Assembly: GCF_000760695.4 (NCBI RefSeq)
Contig: NZ_JHEG04000001.1
Span: 5,400,204-5,464,203, forward strand
Direction of reading: 5' to 3'
Origin: Tolypothrix bouteillei VB521301
Lineage (GTDB): Bacteria; Cyanobacteriota; Cyanobacteriia; Cyanobacteriales; Nostocaceae
Length of the DNA: 64,000 nucleotides
Below, piece after piece: positions 17,286-26,573 of the stretch. Made by a program: the position numbers and the translations under genes. The notes under the pieces are model-generated. The model searched no databases, was not told where the DNA came from, and saw only the letters and a program-made list of their open reading frames with translations. Positions within the stretch are counted from its first letter, which is position 1. Each line of letters starts with the position of its first letter.

Positions 17286-18257
17286 ATGGTAGCTGACGCA
17301 TTAACAGATTCAGTTCCCGTTACAGTTCTGACTGGCTATTTAGGAGCGGGTAAAACAACACTTCTCAATCGCATTCTAACTTACGAACACGGTAAGAAAG
17401 TCGCCGTGATCGTGAATGAATTCGGAGAAGTGGGTATTGATAACCAACTGGTTATTGACGCAGATGAAGAAATTTTTGAAATGAACAACGGTTGCATCTG
17501 TTGTACGGTGCGTGGCGATTTGATTCGCATCATTGGTAACTTGATGAAACGTCGCAATCAATTCGACCATTTGGTTATTGAAACCACCGGGCTTGCCGAT
17601 CCCGCACCAGTCATTCAGACATTCTTTGTCGATGAGGATATGCGGGACAAGCTAAATTTAGATGCTGTGGTAACGGTGGTAGATGCCAAACACATTTGGC
17701 AACACTGGGATGCTGATGAAGCACAAGAGCAAATAGCCTTTGCTGACGTGATTTTATTAAATAAAGTCGATCTGGTATCACCAGAACAGCTTGAGGAATT
17801 AGAAAAGCGGATTCGGGGGATGAATGTTATGGCAAAAATCTACCGAACCCAAAATTCAGAGGTATCCATGGACGCTTTGTTAGGCGTACAAGCCTTCGAT
17901 CTCGATCGCGCTTTAGAAATTGACCCAAATTTCTTAGGTGAAGATGCCCACCAGCACGATGAGAGCGTATACTCTATTGCTTTGGTAGAACAAGGCGCAC
18001 TTGATGGCGAGAAGTTAAATAATTGGTTGGGAGAGTTACTGCGTACCCAAGGACCAGATATCTTCAGAATGAAAGGCATTTTAAACATTGCTGGTGAAGA
18101 TAACCGCTTTGTGTTCCAGGGAGTGCATATGCTATTTGAAGGCAAACCAGACCGCCCTTGGAAACCGGGCGAAACTCGAAAAAACGAACTCGTCTTTATT
18201 GGGCGCAACCTTAATGAAGCCCAACTCAAGCAAGACTTTCTTGCTTGTAAAGCGTAG
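17286..18257 (+). CDS. COG0523/CobW-family GTPase, putative metallochaperone
   Basis: A 323-residue protein with the G3E GTPase fold: Walker A GYLGAGKTT (17-25), the metal-binding motif GCICC (Cys69, Cys71, Cys72), ETTGLADP as the switch/Walker B region and the specificity motif NKVD near 158. The CobW C-terminal domain follows, ending with ELVFIGRNLNEAQLK. An HQHDE stretch near residue 210 could add metal ligands. The family uses GTP hydrolysis to deliver metals to client enzymes; members controlled by zinc limitation act as zinc chaperones (ZNG1-like). A palindrome resembling a Zur box precedes the gene. The next gene starts 18 bases after its stop, so they form an operon. A different COG0523 gene lies at 57487. 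Confidence 0.92.
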   Translation: MVADALTDSVPVTVLTGYLGAGKTTLLNRILTYEHGKKVAVIVNEFGEVGIDNQLVIDADEEIFEMNNGCICCTVRGDLIRIIGNLMKRRNQFDHLVIETTGLADPAPVIQTFFVDEDMRDKLNLDAVVTVVDAKHIWQHWDADEAQEQIAFADVILLNKVDLVSPEQLEELEKRIRGMNVMAKIYRTQNSEVSMDALLGVQAFDLDRALEIDPNFLGEDAHQHDESVYSIALVEQGALDGEKLNNWLGELLRTQGPDIFRMKGILNIAGEDNRFVFQGVHMLFEGKPDRPWKPGETRKNELVFIGRNLNEAQLKQDFLACKA

Positions 18258-18275
18258 ACTGGGGTTAGTAAAATC

Positions 18276-19334
18276 ATGAACAGCTCGTCCTTACAATCCA
18301 AGGATTTTGAAGAACAATATTCTGGGACACTTGCAGATTACGTTACGGCGATCGCTTGGTCTCCCCAAGGGACTGTTTTTGCCGCCACTTCAGCAGCAGG
18401 GGAAGTTGTCCTTTGGCAAGATGGGGACTTAACAACCTTGCAAACTCAACGAGGTGAATCAGTCGATTGTCTTGCCTTTTCTAAAGATGGACAATTTTTA
18501 GCGGTCGGGGGACAAGATGGTAATGTTAGGATTTGGCGAGACAAAGAACTCATCGCCACTTTAGAAAACGCCCCCGCTTGGGTAGATAGACTTGCTTGGA
18601 ATCCTACCAACCATCTCTTAGCTTTCAGCTTGGGACGTTACGTGCAAGTGTGGGACGCTGACACTCGCGAGGTAGTCGTTACACTCAATTTTGAGAATTC
18701 TTCTGTGTTGGGTATCGATTGGCGCTGTGATGGCAACTATCTTGCCACTAGTGGCGATCGCGGTATCAAAGTCTGGAATTGTCAAAACTGGGATAACGAA
18801 CCCCACATTCTAGAAATTCCATCTGCTAGCTTGGCTATGGCGTGGTCGCCTGATGGCAAATTCCTTGCCTCTGGTAATATGGATCGCACCATTACTGTTG
18901 TAGAATCTCAGCTATTAATATCAGGTAACAACCCCGAACCTTGGATTATGAGGGGTTTTCCTGGGAAAATCCGCCAACTTGCATGGTCGGAGATCGACAC
19001 CCCAGTTGCACCTCTGCTGGCATGCTCGAGCGTTGACGGTATAGTTGTTTGGGAAAAGCAAGCTGATGATTCTGAAGGATGGGAAGCAAGGGTTTTAACC
19101 AATCATGTCGATATTGTGCAGGCAATTGCCTTTGCACCCAACAGCTTTTTACTGGCTTCAGCTGGTGCTGATGGATGGATTTGTCTGTGGAAAAACGCCA
19201 AGCAACTTTCAGACATTCTTACGGGTGCATCATCTGAGTTTTCTTGTTTGGGATGGCATCCGCTAGGTAAGCAATTAGCTGCAGGTAGTAAGTACGGTGA
19301 ATTGCTTGTTTGGTCAAAAGCCTCTCCTGTTTAG
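18276..19334 (+). CDS. WD40-repeat protein linked to a COG0523 GTPase
   Basis: A 352-residue protein made almost wholly of about seven WD40-type repeats, as shown by recurrent segments such as AIAWSPQGTVFAATS, VRIWRD, IKVWNC and LLASAGADGWICLW. One propeller of the normal seven blades is expected. There is no signal peptide or enzyme domain, so it is probably a cytoplasmic scaffold or binding protein. It lies 18 bases downstream of the GTPase gene on the same strand and must be co-expressed with it. I infer a role in zinc homeostasis or client recruitment from this position alone. Confidence 0.87.
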   Translation: MNSSSLQSKDFEEQYSGTLADYVTAIAWSPQGTVFAATSAAGEVVLWQDGDLTTLQTQRGESVDCLAFSKDGQFLAVGGQDGNVRIWRDKELIATLENAPAWVDRLAWNPTNHLLAFSLGRYVQVWDADTREVVVTLNFENSSVLGIDWRCDGNYLATSGDRGIKVWNCQNWDNEPHILEIPSASLAMAWSPDGKFLASGNMDRTITVVESQLLISGNNPEPWIMRGFPGKIRQLAWSEIDTPVAPLLACSSVDGIVVWEKQADDSEGWEARVLTNHVDIVQAIAFAPNSFLLASAGADGWICLWKNAKQLSDILTGASSEFSCLGWHPLGKQLAAGSKYGELLVWSKASPV

Positions 19335-19421
19335 GATTTGGGCGCGGCTAACCTAGAGAATGACTATCAATTATAACTTGCTTATACTGTATCTAAAGAG
19401 CATACCCCAGAACAGCAATTT

Positions 19422-19664
19422 ATGAAAGCAGCCAAGTTAATTTTGCTAGCCTCTCCCATGTTTGTTTCTTCTATGTTTTTAGTGGCAAATCAAGCAGAAG
19501 CAGCAATTGTGCCATCTGCACTTAATCAATCTGATTCTGAGGTGGTAGTATATAATACTACTCAAGAGTCGAATCCTATTTTAGATGGGCTCGGTTGCAA
19601 ATGTTCCAGTTGCACCCAAACCAGACAGGAATTCCTTCAAGGCAAGTTACCTTCCGTTCGTTAA
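19422..19664 (+). CDS. Small secreted Cys-rich protein
   Basis: An 80-residue protein with a clear signal peptide: a Lys near the start, a hydrophobic core (LILLASPMFVSSMFLV) and a likely cleavage after ANQAEA (about residue 27). The mature peptide of about 53 residues is polar and ends with GCKCSSCTQ, a CxCxxC cluster able to bind a metal or form disulfides. I do not recognise the family. It follows the COG0523-WD40 pair by 87 bases on the same strand, so a periplasmic metal-related role is possible but unproven. Confidence 0.6.
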   Translation: MKAAKLILLASPMFVSSMFLVANQAEAAIVPSALNQSDSEVVVYNTTQESNPILDGLGCKCSSCTQTRQEFLQGKLPSVR

Positions 19665-19668
19665 TTCT

Positions 19669-19699
19669 TCTGGTTTTCAGGCTGTGCCTGGAAACCAGA
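19669..19699. terminator. Hairpin after the small secreted protein
   Basis: TCTGGTTTTCAGGC is inverted as GCCTGGAAACCAGA around the loop TGT, with one mismatched pair. The same AGGCTG-T/C-GCCT core appears at 47721-47741, so it is also a dispersed palindromic repeat. No T-run follows, so terminator function is uncertain. Confidence 0.45.
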
Positions 19700-19813
19700 G
19701 TGCAAGCGCGTGTAAGGGAACAAAATTAAGAATAGTTGAAAGATGTTATTCACGCTTCTGGTGTGGGAATACTGCTAATAGCGAAACCCTTTACATTCGG
19801 CAAGCAGTAAATT

Positions 19814-22042
19814 ATGACCGTTCCATCAGTACAAGACAACTCTTTTATTGTAGATAGAGAAAGCTTACTGCGCCGCATTACCTATAGAATTCGTCGATCG
19901 CTCAATCTTCAAGAGATTCTCAACATTACAGTAGCAGAACTCGCTTCTTTTTTAAAGACTCATAGAATAAAGATTTATAAATTTCATCCGGATGGTAGCG
20001 GACAGGTGATAGCTGAATATATACGCGAGCAAGGTTTACCATCTCTTCATGGGTTAAATTTTCCTGCTGATGATGTCCCTTTATCTTCTCGAGAACTGTT
20101 TATTAAAGCTCAAGTGCGAGTGGTGGTAGATGTTGATGCTTGTCAGATCGGTCAAAGCATCTTGAGAGATCCAGAAACAGGAGAGTTTGTGTATGAGGAA
20201 TTGCGCTTTCGCCCTGTCGATCCTTGCCATGCTGAGTATTTAACAGCAATGGGAGTCAAAAGTTCCTTAGTTTTACCTATCCTGCATCAGGAGCAACTTT
20301 GGGGATTGCTGGTATCTCACCATGCTGAATCGCGTATGTTTTCAGAATACGAACTGATGGTGGTTCAATTAGTGACAGATCAGCTTTGTATTGCGATCGC
20401 TCAATCTATTTTACTTACAGAGGCTCAAGACAAAGCTCGACGTGAAGCTGTTATCAATCGTGTTGCCATGCTACTCCACTCTCAGTCCGCTATAGAATTA
20501 CAAGCCGCATTAGAAGAAACTGTTGACGCATTTGGAGGATCTGGTGGTCGGTTGTGCTTTAGAGCGGAAGCCTTAGAACTTGAGAAGAATTCTGCCAAAA
20601 GCTTTGCAGAGTCACTAGCAACAAAAAGAGATGCTATCCGACTCTACACCTGTGGAGAGCAACCTGTGACACACAAAGTTACCAAATATCAGATGTTAGA
20701 GGAGTACCACGTCTGGCAAGAATATTTTAAATCCAATCACAATCGGGTTTGGGCAATTTCAGACCTTCATCTTATTTCTAGCTTACGCAATCTACAGCCC
20801 TTATTTGAATCAACGAAAATTCGCAGTCTGTTAATAGTACCGCTTTCATACCGCCAACAAGAAGTTGGGTATCTCAGCATTTTCCGCAACGAATTTGAAA
20901 CTGATATTCTATGGGCAGGACAGTTCGATCCTGATGAGAGGCAACTTTACCCCCGCCAATCATTTGCTGTTTGGAGACAATCCGACAGACTGCAAATTCA
21001 ACAGTGGAGAACCGTTGAGATTGAACTCGCGCAAACACTAGCAACTCACTTTGCGACTGCTATTCAGCAATATGAAATGTGCCATTCACTTGAAAGGCTC
21101 AATAGCAATTTAGAACAACAAGTTCAAGAACGCACGGCTAAACTACAACAAACAGCCGAACAATTAGCTCAAGCAATTCATAAGTTACAAGCCACACAAA
21201 CCCAACTTGTCCAACGCGAGAAAATGGCTAGTCTGGGACAACTTGTTGCAGGAGTGGCGCATGAAATTAACAATCCCGTGAATTTTATTTATGGCAATTT
21301 TATTCATATTGAAGAATATGTGTACGATCTGCTGAGATTACTGGAACTCTATCAAAACCAATTTCCCAATTCAGATTTAAAAATTCGCGAGATAGCAGAA
21401 GACATAGATTTGGATTTTATTGCTCAAGATTTACCAAAAACCCTATCTTCCATGAAGATAGGCACGGATCGCATTCGGCAAATTGTTTTATCTTTACGAA
21501 ATTTTTCCAGACACGACCAAGCAGAAATTAAACCTGTTGACATTCATGAAGGGATTGATAGTACTTTATTAATTTTACAACATCGATTGAAAGGTAAATC
21601 AAATAGATATCCTATTGAAGTGATTAAAGAATATGAGAATTTACCTTTAGTAGAGTGCTATGCAGGACAACTCAATCAAGTGTTTATGAATATTTTGGTC
21701 AATGCTATTGATGCTCTTGAGGAGAAATATAGCGCAAGGGACATCACACAGGAGCAAAATTCTCTGTTTTCAATTCCCAAAATCCGTATTTCTACTAAAC
21801 TTGTTGATAATTATGTTAAAATTACTATTGTAGATAACGGTCCGGGAATCGACGAATCTATCAAAAATCGTTTATTCGATCCCTTTTTTACAACTAAAAC
21901 TGTTGGTAAAGGCACAGGGTTGGGGCTATCTATCAGTTATCATATCGTTGTTGAAAAGCATCAAGGCAAACTTGAGTGCTTTTCTAGTCCCACTCAAGGA
22001 ACAGAATTTGTTATTGTGATTCCACAACAGCAAACCTTATAA
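19814..22042 (+). CDS. GAF-domain sensor histidine kinase with phytochrome-like GAF
   Basis: A 742-residue protein. Residues 15-200 form a GAF domain with phytochrome-like features: FPADDVP near 83-89 and PCHAEYLTAMGV, where Cys138-His139 match the chromophore-binding Cys-His of cyanobacterial phytochromes and cyanobacteriochromes. A second GAF-like region follows (about 205-420), then a coiled coil rich in Gln. The kinase core has the H-box VAHEINNP (His483), N-box NILVNAIDAL, DNGPGID, FDPFFTTK and GKGTGLGLSI, so it should be active. No transmembrane segment is visible, so it is cytoplasmic. No response regulator is adjacent. Whether a bilin is bound cannot be read from sequence alone. Confidence 0.9.
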   Translation: MTVPSVQDNSFIVDRESLLRRITYRIRRSLNLQEILNITVAELASFLKTHRIKIYKFHPDGSGQVIAEYIREQGLPSLHGLNFPADDVPLSSRELFIKAQVRVVVDVDACQIGQSILRDPETGEFVYEELRFRPVDPCHAEYLTAMGVKSSLVLPILHQEQLWGLLVSHHAESRMFSEYELMVVQLVTDQLCIAIAQSILLTEAQDKARREAVINRVAMLLHSQSAIELQAALEETVDAFGGSGGRLCFRAEALELEKNSAKSFAESLATKRDAIRLYTCGEQPVTHKVTKYQMLEEYHVWQEYFKSNHNRVWAISDLHLISSLRNLQPLFESTKIRSLLIVPLSYRQQEVGYLSIFRNEFETDILWAGQFDPDERQLYPRQSFAVWRQSDRLQIQQWRTVEIELAQTLATHFATAIQQYEMCHSLERLNSNLEQQVQERTAKLQQTAEQLAQAIHKLQATQTQLVQREKMASLGQLVAGVAHEINNPVNFIYGNFIHIEEYVYDLLRLLELYQNQFPNSDLKIREIAEDIDLDFIAQDLPKTLSSMKIGTDRIRQIVLSLRNFSRHDQAEIKPVDIHEGIDSTLLILQHRLKGKSNRYPIEVIKEYENLPLVECYAGQLNQVFMNILVNAIDALEEKYSARDITQEQNSLFSIPKIRISTKLVDNYVKITIVDNGPGIDESIKNRLFDPFFTTKTVGKGTGLGLSISYHIVVEKHQGKLECFSSPTQGTEFVIVIPQQQTL

Positions 22043-22247
22043 AAGATAGCTTTGGAAAATAACTTCTGTACTAAATATGCACGGCTGTTATAGTATATCA
22101 TTTTCTGCTAACGACTTATAAGTTAATTGGTTTGTAGTCGATCTAGGCGCGTTCGCCGCTTTTGCACAACACAGGCAAGACAGCACAACTACAAACGGAA
22201 TATAAGTGTTTATCCGAACATGATATGAGTGAAAATAAGAAGTTGTT

Positions 22248-23252
22248 ATGACAAAAAAATTACTATTAACCCAACCCCTACGAACTTTCCTTATTGCTCT
22301 TACTATAGGATTCTTTGGGTGTAATAATCCAAGTCAACTGACAAACATTTCATCGGCTAACACTCCTGCATCTGACGAACTCACCAACAAGCTCCCCAAA
22401 GTTGTAGCAACGACGAGTATTTTGTGCGATTTAACCAAACAAATTGCACGAGACACAGTAAAGTTGACTTGCTTGATACCCTCAAATTCCAACCCTCTGG
22501 TTTATGAACCAAAACCAGAAGACGGCGATGCGATCGAGCAAGCTCAACTCATTTTATACAATGGATACGATCTAGAGCCAAATTTGGTTCAACTTATTAG
22601 AACCCGTAATAATTCAGGGCTGAGAGTAGCAGTTGCTCAACGAGCTGTTTCCAAGCCAATAAAAGTTAAGGTAGAGAAAACAACGCTAGCTAACCCTTAC
22701 GTTTGGCATAATGCCAAAAATGCTATCGGTATGGTTGATGTTATCAGCCGTAATTTAGGTAAAACAGTTCCTGAAAATGCATCCTTGTATAAGGACAACG
22801 CACAGAAACTAAAACAAGAGTTAAATCAGTTAAATACTTGGATTTCTGAAAGAATTGAAAGTATTCCTGAAGACCACCGTAAATTGATCGCCACTCGTAA
22901 TGCTATGGCTTACTATGCTAAAGCATATGATATGGCTTATGCAGTTGTGTTAAGAGGTTCAAATCCTGATGGAATGCCAACTCCTAAGCGGACAAAAGCC
23001 CTAGCTAAATATATTAGAAAAAATCAGATACCAACAATTTTTACAGAAACAACGAATAATAGCAATGCGGTAGCAACAGTTGCCGAACAAGCAAATGTAA
23101 AAATATCAGAAAGGCAATTATTTGTTGATAGCTTGAGTGAACCTGGAACTGAAGCAGATACTTATCAAAAAATGATGGTTGCCAATACGCGGACGATTGT
23201 AGAAGGATTGGGAGGGACATATCTAATCTTTGAGCCAACTCCTACAAAGTAA
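22248..23252 (+). CDS. Zinc/manganese-type ABC substrate-binding lipoprotein with altered metal ligands
   Basis: A 334-residue protein of the ZnuA/MntC family. A lipoprotein signal ends at IGFFGCNNP, with Cys26 as the lipid site. The family's domain structure is intact: TSILCDLTKQIARDTV, LILYNGYDLEPN, the long backbone helix, and GTEADTYQKMMVANTRTIVE near the end. The metal ligands are not all present. The usual His of 'DPHxYEP' is Leu (SNPLVYEP), the His of 'PHVW' is Tyr (NPYVWHN), and 'TTHDA' reads ATRNA. The Glu in IFTETT and Asp in FVDSL are kept. No ABC ATPase or permease gene is adjacent. It may bind another ligand or act as a partner protein rather than in zinc or manganese uptake. Confidence 0.85.
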   Translation: MTKKLLLTQPLRTFLIALTIGFFGCNNPSQLTNISSANTPASDELTNKLPKVVATTSILCDLTKQIARDTVKLTCLIPSNSNPLVYEPKPEDGDAIEQAQLILYNGYDLEPNLVQLIRTRNNSGLRVAVAQRAVSKPIKVKVEKTTLANPYVWHNAKNAIGMVDVISRNLGKTVPENASLYKDNAQKLKQELNQLNTWISERIESIPEDHRKLIATRNAMAYYAKAYDMAYAVVLRGSNPDGMPTPKRTKALAKYIRKNQIPTIFTETTNNSNAVATVAEQANVKISERQLFVDSLSEPGTEADTYQKMMVANTRTIVEGLGGTYLIFEPTPTK

Positions 23253-23313
23253 AACAAATGTAGCAATGGCTACTTTACATTATTTTCTGATATGGCAATC
23301 CTATTTGAAATCC

Positions 23314-23349
23314 AGACAAGGGAGACAAGGGAGACAACAGAGACAAGGA
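23314..23349. repeat. Short tandem repeat (9-mer AGACAAGGG type)
   Basis: Four consecutive nine-base units, AGACAAGGG twice and then two variants. This is a cyanobacterial short tandem repeat between genes; it has no coding role. Confidence 0.6.
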
Positions 23350-23426
23350 GGAGGTGGCAAAATCATAAGTAATACGTAATAATACAAATAGCTCAATCGC
23401 AGTAAATTGAAGGATTAATCGGAAGC

Positions 23427-23696
23427 ATGACTTGCGAGTTATGTGACAGAGAAGTGGACAAGTTAACAGTTCACCATCTCGTTCCCAGACAGAAAAAAGG
23501 CCATCACGGTCCAAAAATCAACATTTGTTCTGCGTGTCATCGACAAATTCATACGTTGTATGACAACACGTGCTTAGCGCAACAGTTAAACTCACTAGAG
23601 AAACTGAAGCAAGAACCGCAAATGCAAAAATTTCTTTCTTGGGTTGGCAAACAAGATCCTGCTAAACGTGTCAAAGTACATCGCAAGAAAAGCTAG
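23427..23696 (+). CDS. Small HNH-domain protein
   Basis: An 89-residue protein that is little more than an HNH module. CELC and CSACH give two CxxC pairs that would bind zinc structurally, VHHLVPRQ supplies the first His pair, and CHRQIHTLYDN supplies the last His of the nuclease motif. HNH proteins are metal-dependent nucleases, but many small stand-alone examples have no known target. The start has GGAAG shortly upstream. It converges with a small gene on the other strand, overlapping by four bases. No methylase or phage gene is nearby to suggest restriction. Confidence 0.85.
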   Translation: MTCELCDREVDKLTVHHLVPRQKKGHHGPKINICSACHRQIHTLYDNTCLAQQLNSLEKLKQEPQMQKFLSWVGKQDPAKRVKVHRKKS

Positions 23697-23896
23697 TACA
23701 TGAAGGCTGATACACTGTCGGCTTTCTCACGATTTACAATGGGGTTTTTATTTATGCCGTCTTGTACTAGGGTAATTGTCTCTGTGTCGAAATGCTCAAC
23801 TTCAACCGCTAGCGGTAAACGCATCTTTTCGATGTATTTCACGCAAGTATCATAAGTTTCAGAAAGTGTCATTCCATCATTGGGAATAGAGACCAT
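23693..23896 (-). CDS. Hypothetical small protein
   Basis: A 67-residue acidic protein (MVSIPNDGMTLSETYDTCVK, and so on) with a predicted helix followed by beta strands, no signal peptide and no motif I know. It converges with the HNH gene, with the stop codons overlapping. A promoter could lie between it and the carboxynorspermidine operon, which is divergent from it. Confidence that it is real rests on its length and composition only. Confidence 0.45.
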   Translation of the reverse strand: MVSIPNDGMTLSETYDTCVKYIEKMRLPLAVEVEHFDTETITLVQDGINKNPIVNREKADSVSAFMY

Positions 23897-23990
23897 CTTA
23901 CAACATTTATATTGATGAGCGCTTTTTACTTCATTGACTTAAAATCTGCTATAGGTCCGTTATTAGCCAAATGTAGTGCAAGGAGAGAAT

Positions 23991-25187
23991 ATGGCAAGAG
24001 TCATGATAGTGGGAGCCGGTGGTGTCGGTAGGGTCGTTGCTCACAAATGTGCCGCACAACCAGAATTTTCTGATATTCTGTTAGCAAGCCGCACGCTGGC
24101 AAAGTGCAATCAAATTGCTAAAGATATCAATTCCCCGAAAATAACCACTGCTGCCTTAGATGCAGATGTTGTAAGTAATACGGTTAAACTCATTCAAGAA
24201 TTTCGCCCCGAAATTCTGATTAATGTAGCGCTTCCTTATCAAGATTTAGCCTTGATGGATGCTTGTCTTGAAACAAAAGTCAATTATCTCGATACGGCTA
24301 ACTATGAACCTCCTGATGTCGCCAAATTTGAATATAGTTGGCAATGGGCGTATCAAGAACGGTTCAAAAATGCTGGAATTACAGCAATTCTTGGTTGTGG
24401 GTTCGATCCTGGAATGACAGGAATTTATACCGCCTATGCCTTCAAACACTATTTTGATGAAATCCACTATTTAGATATTATTGATTGTAATGCAGGCAGT
24501 CACGGACAAGCTTTTGCCACCAATTTTAATCCAGAAATTAATATTCGTGAAATTACACAAAATGGTCGCTATTATGAAAACGGGCAATGGGTAGAAGTAC
24601 CTGCTCTTTCCGTTCATCGCCCAATTGATTACCCAGAAATAGGGTTTCGAGAATCTTATCTCTTGTACCATGAAGAGCTAGAATCTTTAGTAAAAAATTT
24701 TCCTACAATTAAAAGGGCGCGTTTCTGGATGACATTTTCAGAAAACTATATTACCCATTTGCGAGTTTTAGAGGCTGTAGGGATGACACGAATCGATCCT
24801 GTTAATTATGAAGGGACACAAGTCATTCCCCTCAAATTCCTAAAAGCAGTTTTACCGGAACCTTCTTCTCTCGCCGAGAATTATACAGGACAAACTTCTA
24901 TTGGTTGTCATATTCGCGGATTAAAAGATGGAAAAGAACTTCAATATTACATCTATAACAATTGCGATCATGCGGCATCATATAAAGAAGTAGGTTCTCA
25001 GGCAATTTCCTATACTACAGGTGTTCCGGCAGTAGTTGGTGCATTAATGTTAGTACAAGGACTATGGAAAAAGCCTGGAGTATTTAATGTAGAAGAGTTC
25101 GATCCAGATCCCTTTATGGAATTGGTAGCAAAACTTGGTTTACCCTGGCATGAAGTCATCAATGGAGACTCACCCTTTGAGGCGTAG
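23991..25187 (+). CDS. Carboxynorspermidine synthase (saccharopine dehydrogenase family)
   Basis: A 398-residue NAD(P)H-dependent enzyme that joins an aldehyde and a diamine to make carboxy(nor)spermidine. It opens with a Rossmann motif VMIVGAGGVGRVVAHKCA and has the family segments INVALPYQD, VNYLDTANYEP and GCGFDPGMTG, as in LYS9-like carboxynorspermidine dehydrogenases. I chose the ATG at 23991 because AAGGAG is placed six bases before it; an upstream GTG at 23976 is less likely. The decarboxylase follows after six bases, so both are one operon for the alternative polyamine route of bacteria that lack S-adenosylmethionine decarboxylase. Confidence 0.93.
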   Translation: MARVMIVGAGGVGRVVAHKCAAQPEFSDILLASRTLAKCNQIAKDINSPKITTAALDADVVSNTVKLIQEFRPEILINVALPYQDLALMDACLETKVNYLDTANYEPPDVAKFEYSWQWAYQERFKNAGITAILGCGFDPGMTGIYTAYAFKHYFDEIHYLDIIDCNAGSHGQAFATNFNPEINIREITQNGRYYENGQWVEVPALSVHRPIDYPEIGFRESYLLYHEELESLVKNFPTIKRARFWMTFSENYITHLRVLEAVGMTRIDPVNYEGTQVIPLKFLKAVLPEPSSLAENYTGQTSIGCHIRGLKDGKELQYYIYNNCDHAASYKEVGSQAISYTTGVPAVVGALMLVQGLWKKPGVFNVEEFDPDPFMELVAKLGLPWHEVINGDSPFEA

Positions 25188-25193
25188 TTTATA

Positions 25194-26345
25194 ATGACCC
25201 AAACTAGCGATTTATTCAAAAATATCCCTTCGCCCTGTTTTGTATTGGAAGAGGCACTTTTAGAACGAAATCTAGCTATTTTTGAAAGATTGCAACGAGA
25301 AGCCCCTATCAATGTATTGCTGGCATTAAAGGGGTTTTCTCTGTTTCATACTTTTCCCATGATTCGTAAAACGCTTCAGGGTGTATCAGCAAGTTCACTA
25401 TGGGAGGCGCAATTGGGGGCGGAGGAATTTGGCAAGGAAGTTCATGTCTATTCCCCTGCTTATCGAAATGAAGATTTACCTCAGATTTTACCCCTAGCTT
25501 CTCATATAACCTTTAATTCGATGACGCAGTGGGAAAGATTTGCACATATTATTGCAACATCATCGTCTCATCTGTCGATAGGCTTGCGGATTAACCCTGA
25601 ATATTCCCCAGTCAAAACCGCGCTGTATAATCCTTGTATGCCTAATACACGTCTTGGGATATCACAAAATCAGCTTGGAGATACTCTACCAAAAGGAATT
25701 GAGGGTTTTCTGTCTCACAATTTATGTGAAAGTGATTCTTATGCGTTGGAGAAAACCTTATTACAAATAGAACTGTTATTTGGGCGTTTTCTACCTCAAT
25801 TAAAATGGCTAAATCTTGGCGGCGGTCATTTGATGACTCGTAAAGATTACAATGTGGAACACGCGATTGAGGTGATTAAGGCTTTTCACGATCGCTACCC
25901 CCATATTCAGTTAATTATTGAACCAGGTTCGGCGATCGCTTGGGAAACTGGGTTTTTACTCAGTACAGTGCAAGATTTAATTCCTACTCCTGCACTGATT
26001 AATGCTATGTTAGACATCTCTTTTACTGCTCATACACCAGATTGTTTAGAAATGCCCTATAAACCCGTAATTCGGGGAGCGCACGAGCCTCAAGACGGCG
26101 AAAAAGTATATCGCATGGGGGGAGCGAGTTGTTTAGCAGGAGATTTTATCGGAGATTATGCTTTTGCTGAAGATTTATCTATCGGCGATCGCTTAATTTT
26201 TGAAGACATGATGCATTATACAATGGTCAAAACTTCCATGTTTAATGGGGTGCTACATCCTTCCATTGGCACGATTGAGAAAGATGGTAGTTTCGTTTTA
26301 TGGAGACAGTTTTCCTATCAAGATTATCGTGCTAGATTGGGATAA
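25194..26345 (+). CDS. nspC: Carboxynorspermidine decarboxylase
   Basis: A 383-residue PLP-dependent enzyme of the alanine racemase/ornithine decarboxylase fold III. Landmarks are LLALKGFS (the Lys that binds PLP), LRINPEYSP, FLSHNLCE, LNLGGGHLM, IIEPGSAIAWETG and GASCLAGDF with the active-site Cys contributed across the dimer. It removes the carboxyl group from carboxynorspermidine or carboxyspermidine to yield nor- or spermidine. It follows the synthase directly and shares its promoter. A hairpin at 26414-26441 lies about 70 bases after the stop and probably ends the transcript. Confidence 0.94.
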   Translation: MTQTSDLFKNIPSPCFVLEEALLERNLAIFERLQREAPINVLLALKGFSLFHTFPMIRKTLQGVSASSLWEAQLGAEEFGKEVHVYSPAYRNEDLPQILPLASHITFNSMTQWERFAHIIATSSSHLSIGLRINPEYSPVKTALYNPCMPNTRLGISQNQLGDTLPKGIEGFLSHNLCESDSYALEKTLLQIELLFGRFLPQLKWLNLGGGHLMTRKDYNVEHAIEVIKAFHDRYPHIQLIIEPGSAIAWETGFLLSTVQDLIPTPALINAMLDISFTAHTPDCLEMPYKPVIRGAHEPQDGEKVYRMGGASCLAGDFIGDYAFAEDLSIGDRLIFEDMMHYTMVKTSMFNGVLHPSIGTIEKDGSFVLWRQFSYQDYRARLG

Positions 26346-26413
26346 CTTGCTACGCTCTGGGAGAACATCCCAATTTGGCAAAAACAAATTATTTGCAAGA
26401 GCTTAGTAGGGAA

Positions 26414-26441
26414 AATCTAAGCCAGTTAATTGGCTTAGATT
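26414..26441 (+). terminator. Hairpin after the carboxynorspermidine operon
   Basis: AATCTAAGCCA at 26414-26424 is perfectly inverted at 26431-26441 around a six-base loop. It sits 70 bases after nspC. The following T content is weak, so intrinsic termination is likely but not certain. Confidence 0.55.
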
Positions 26442-26573
26442 GTTACAATACCGTTGATAATCTTAGCAAGTGCTCGCTGATAAGTGTACAAAAATATAAA
26501 CAGTATTAAAAAACATCGATAATCTGAACTTGGGAAGATATTAACAATAAAATTAGGAGAAAAGATAAAATTT

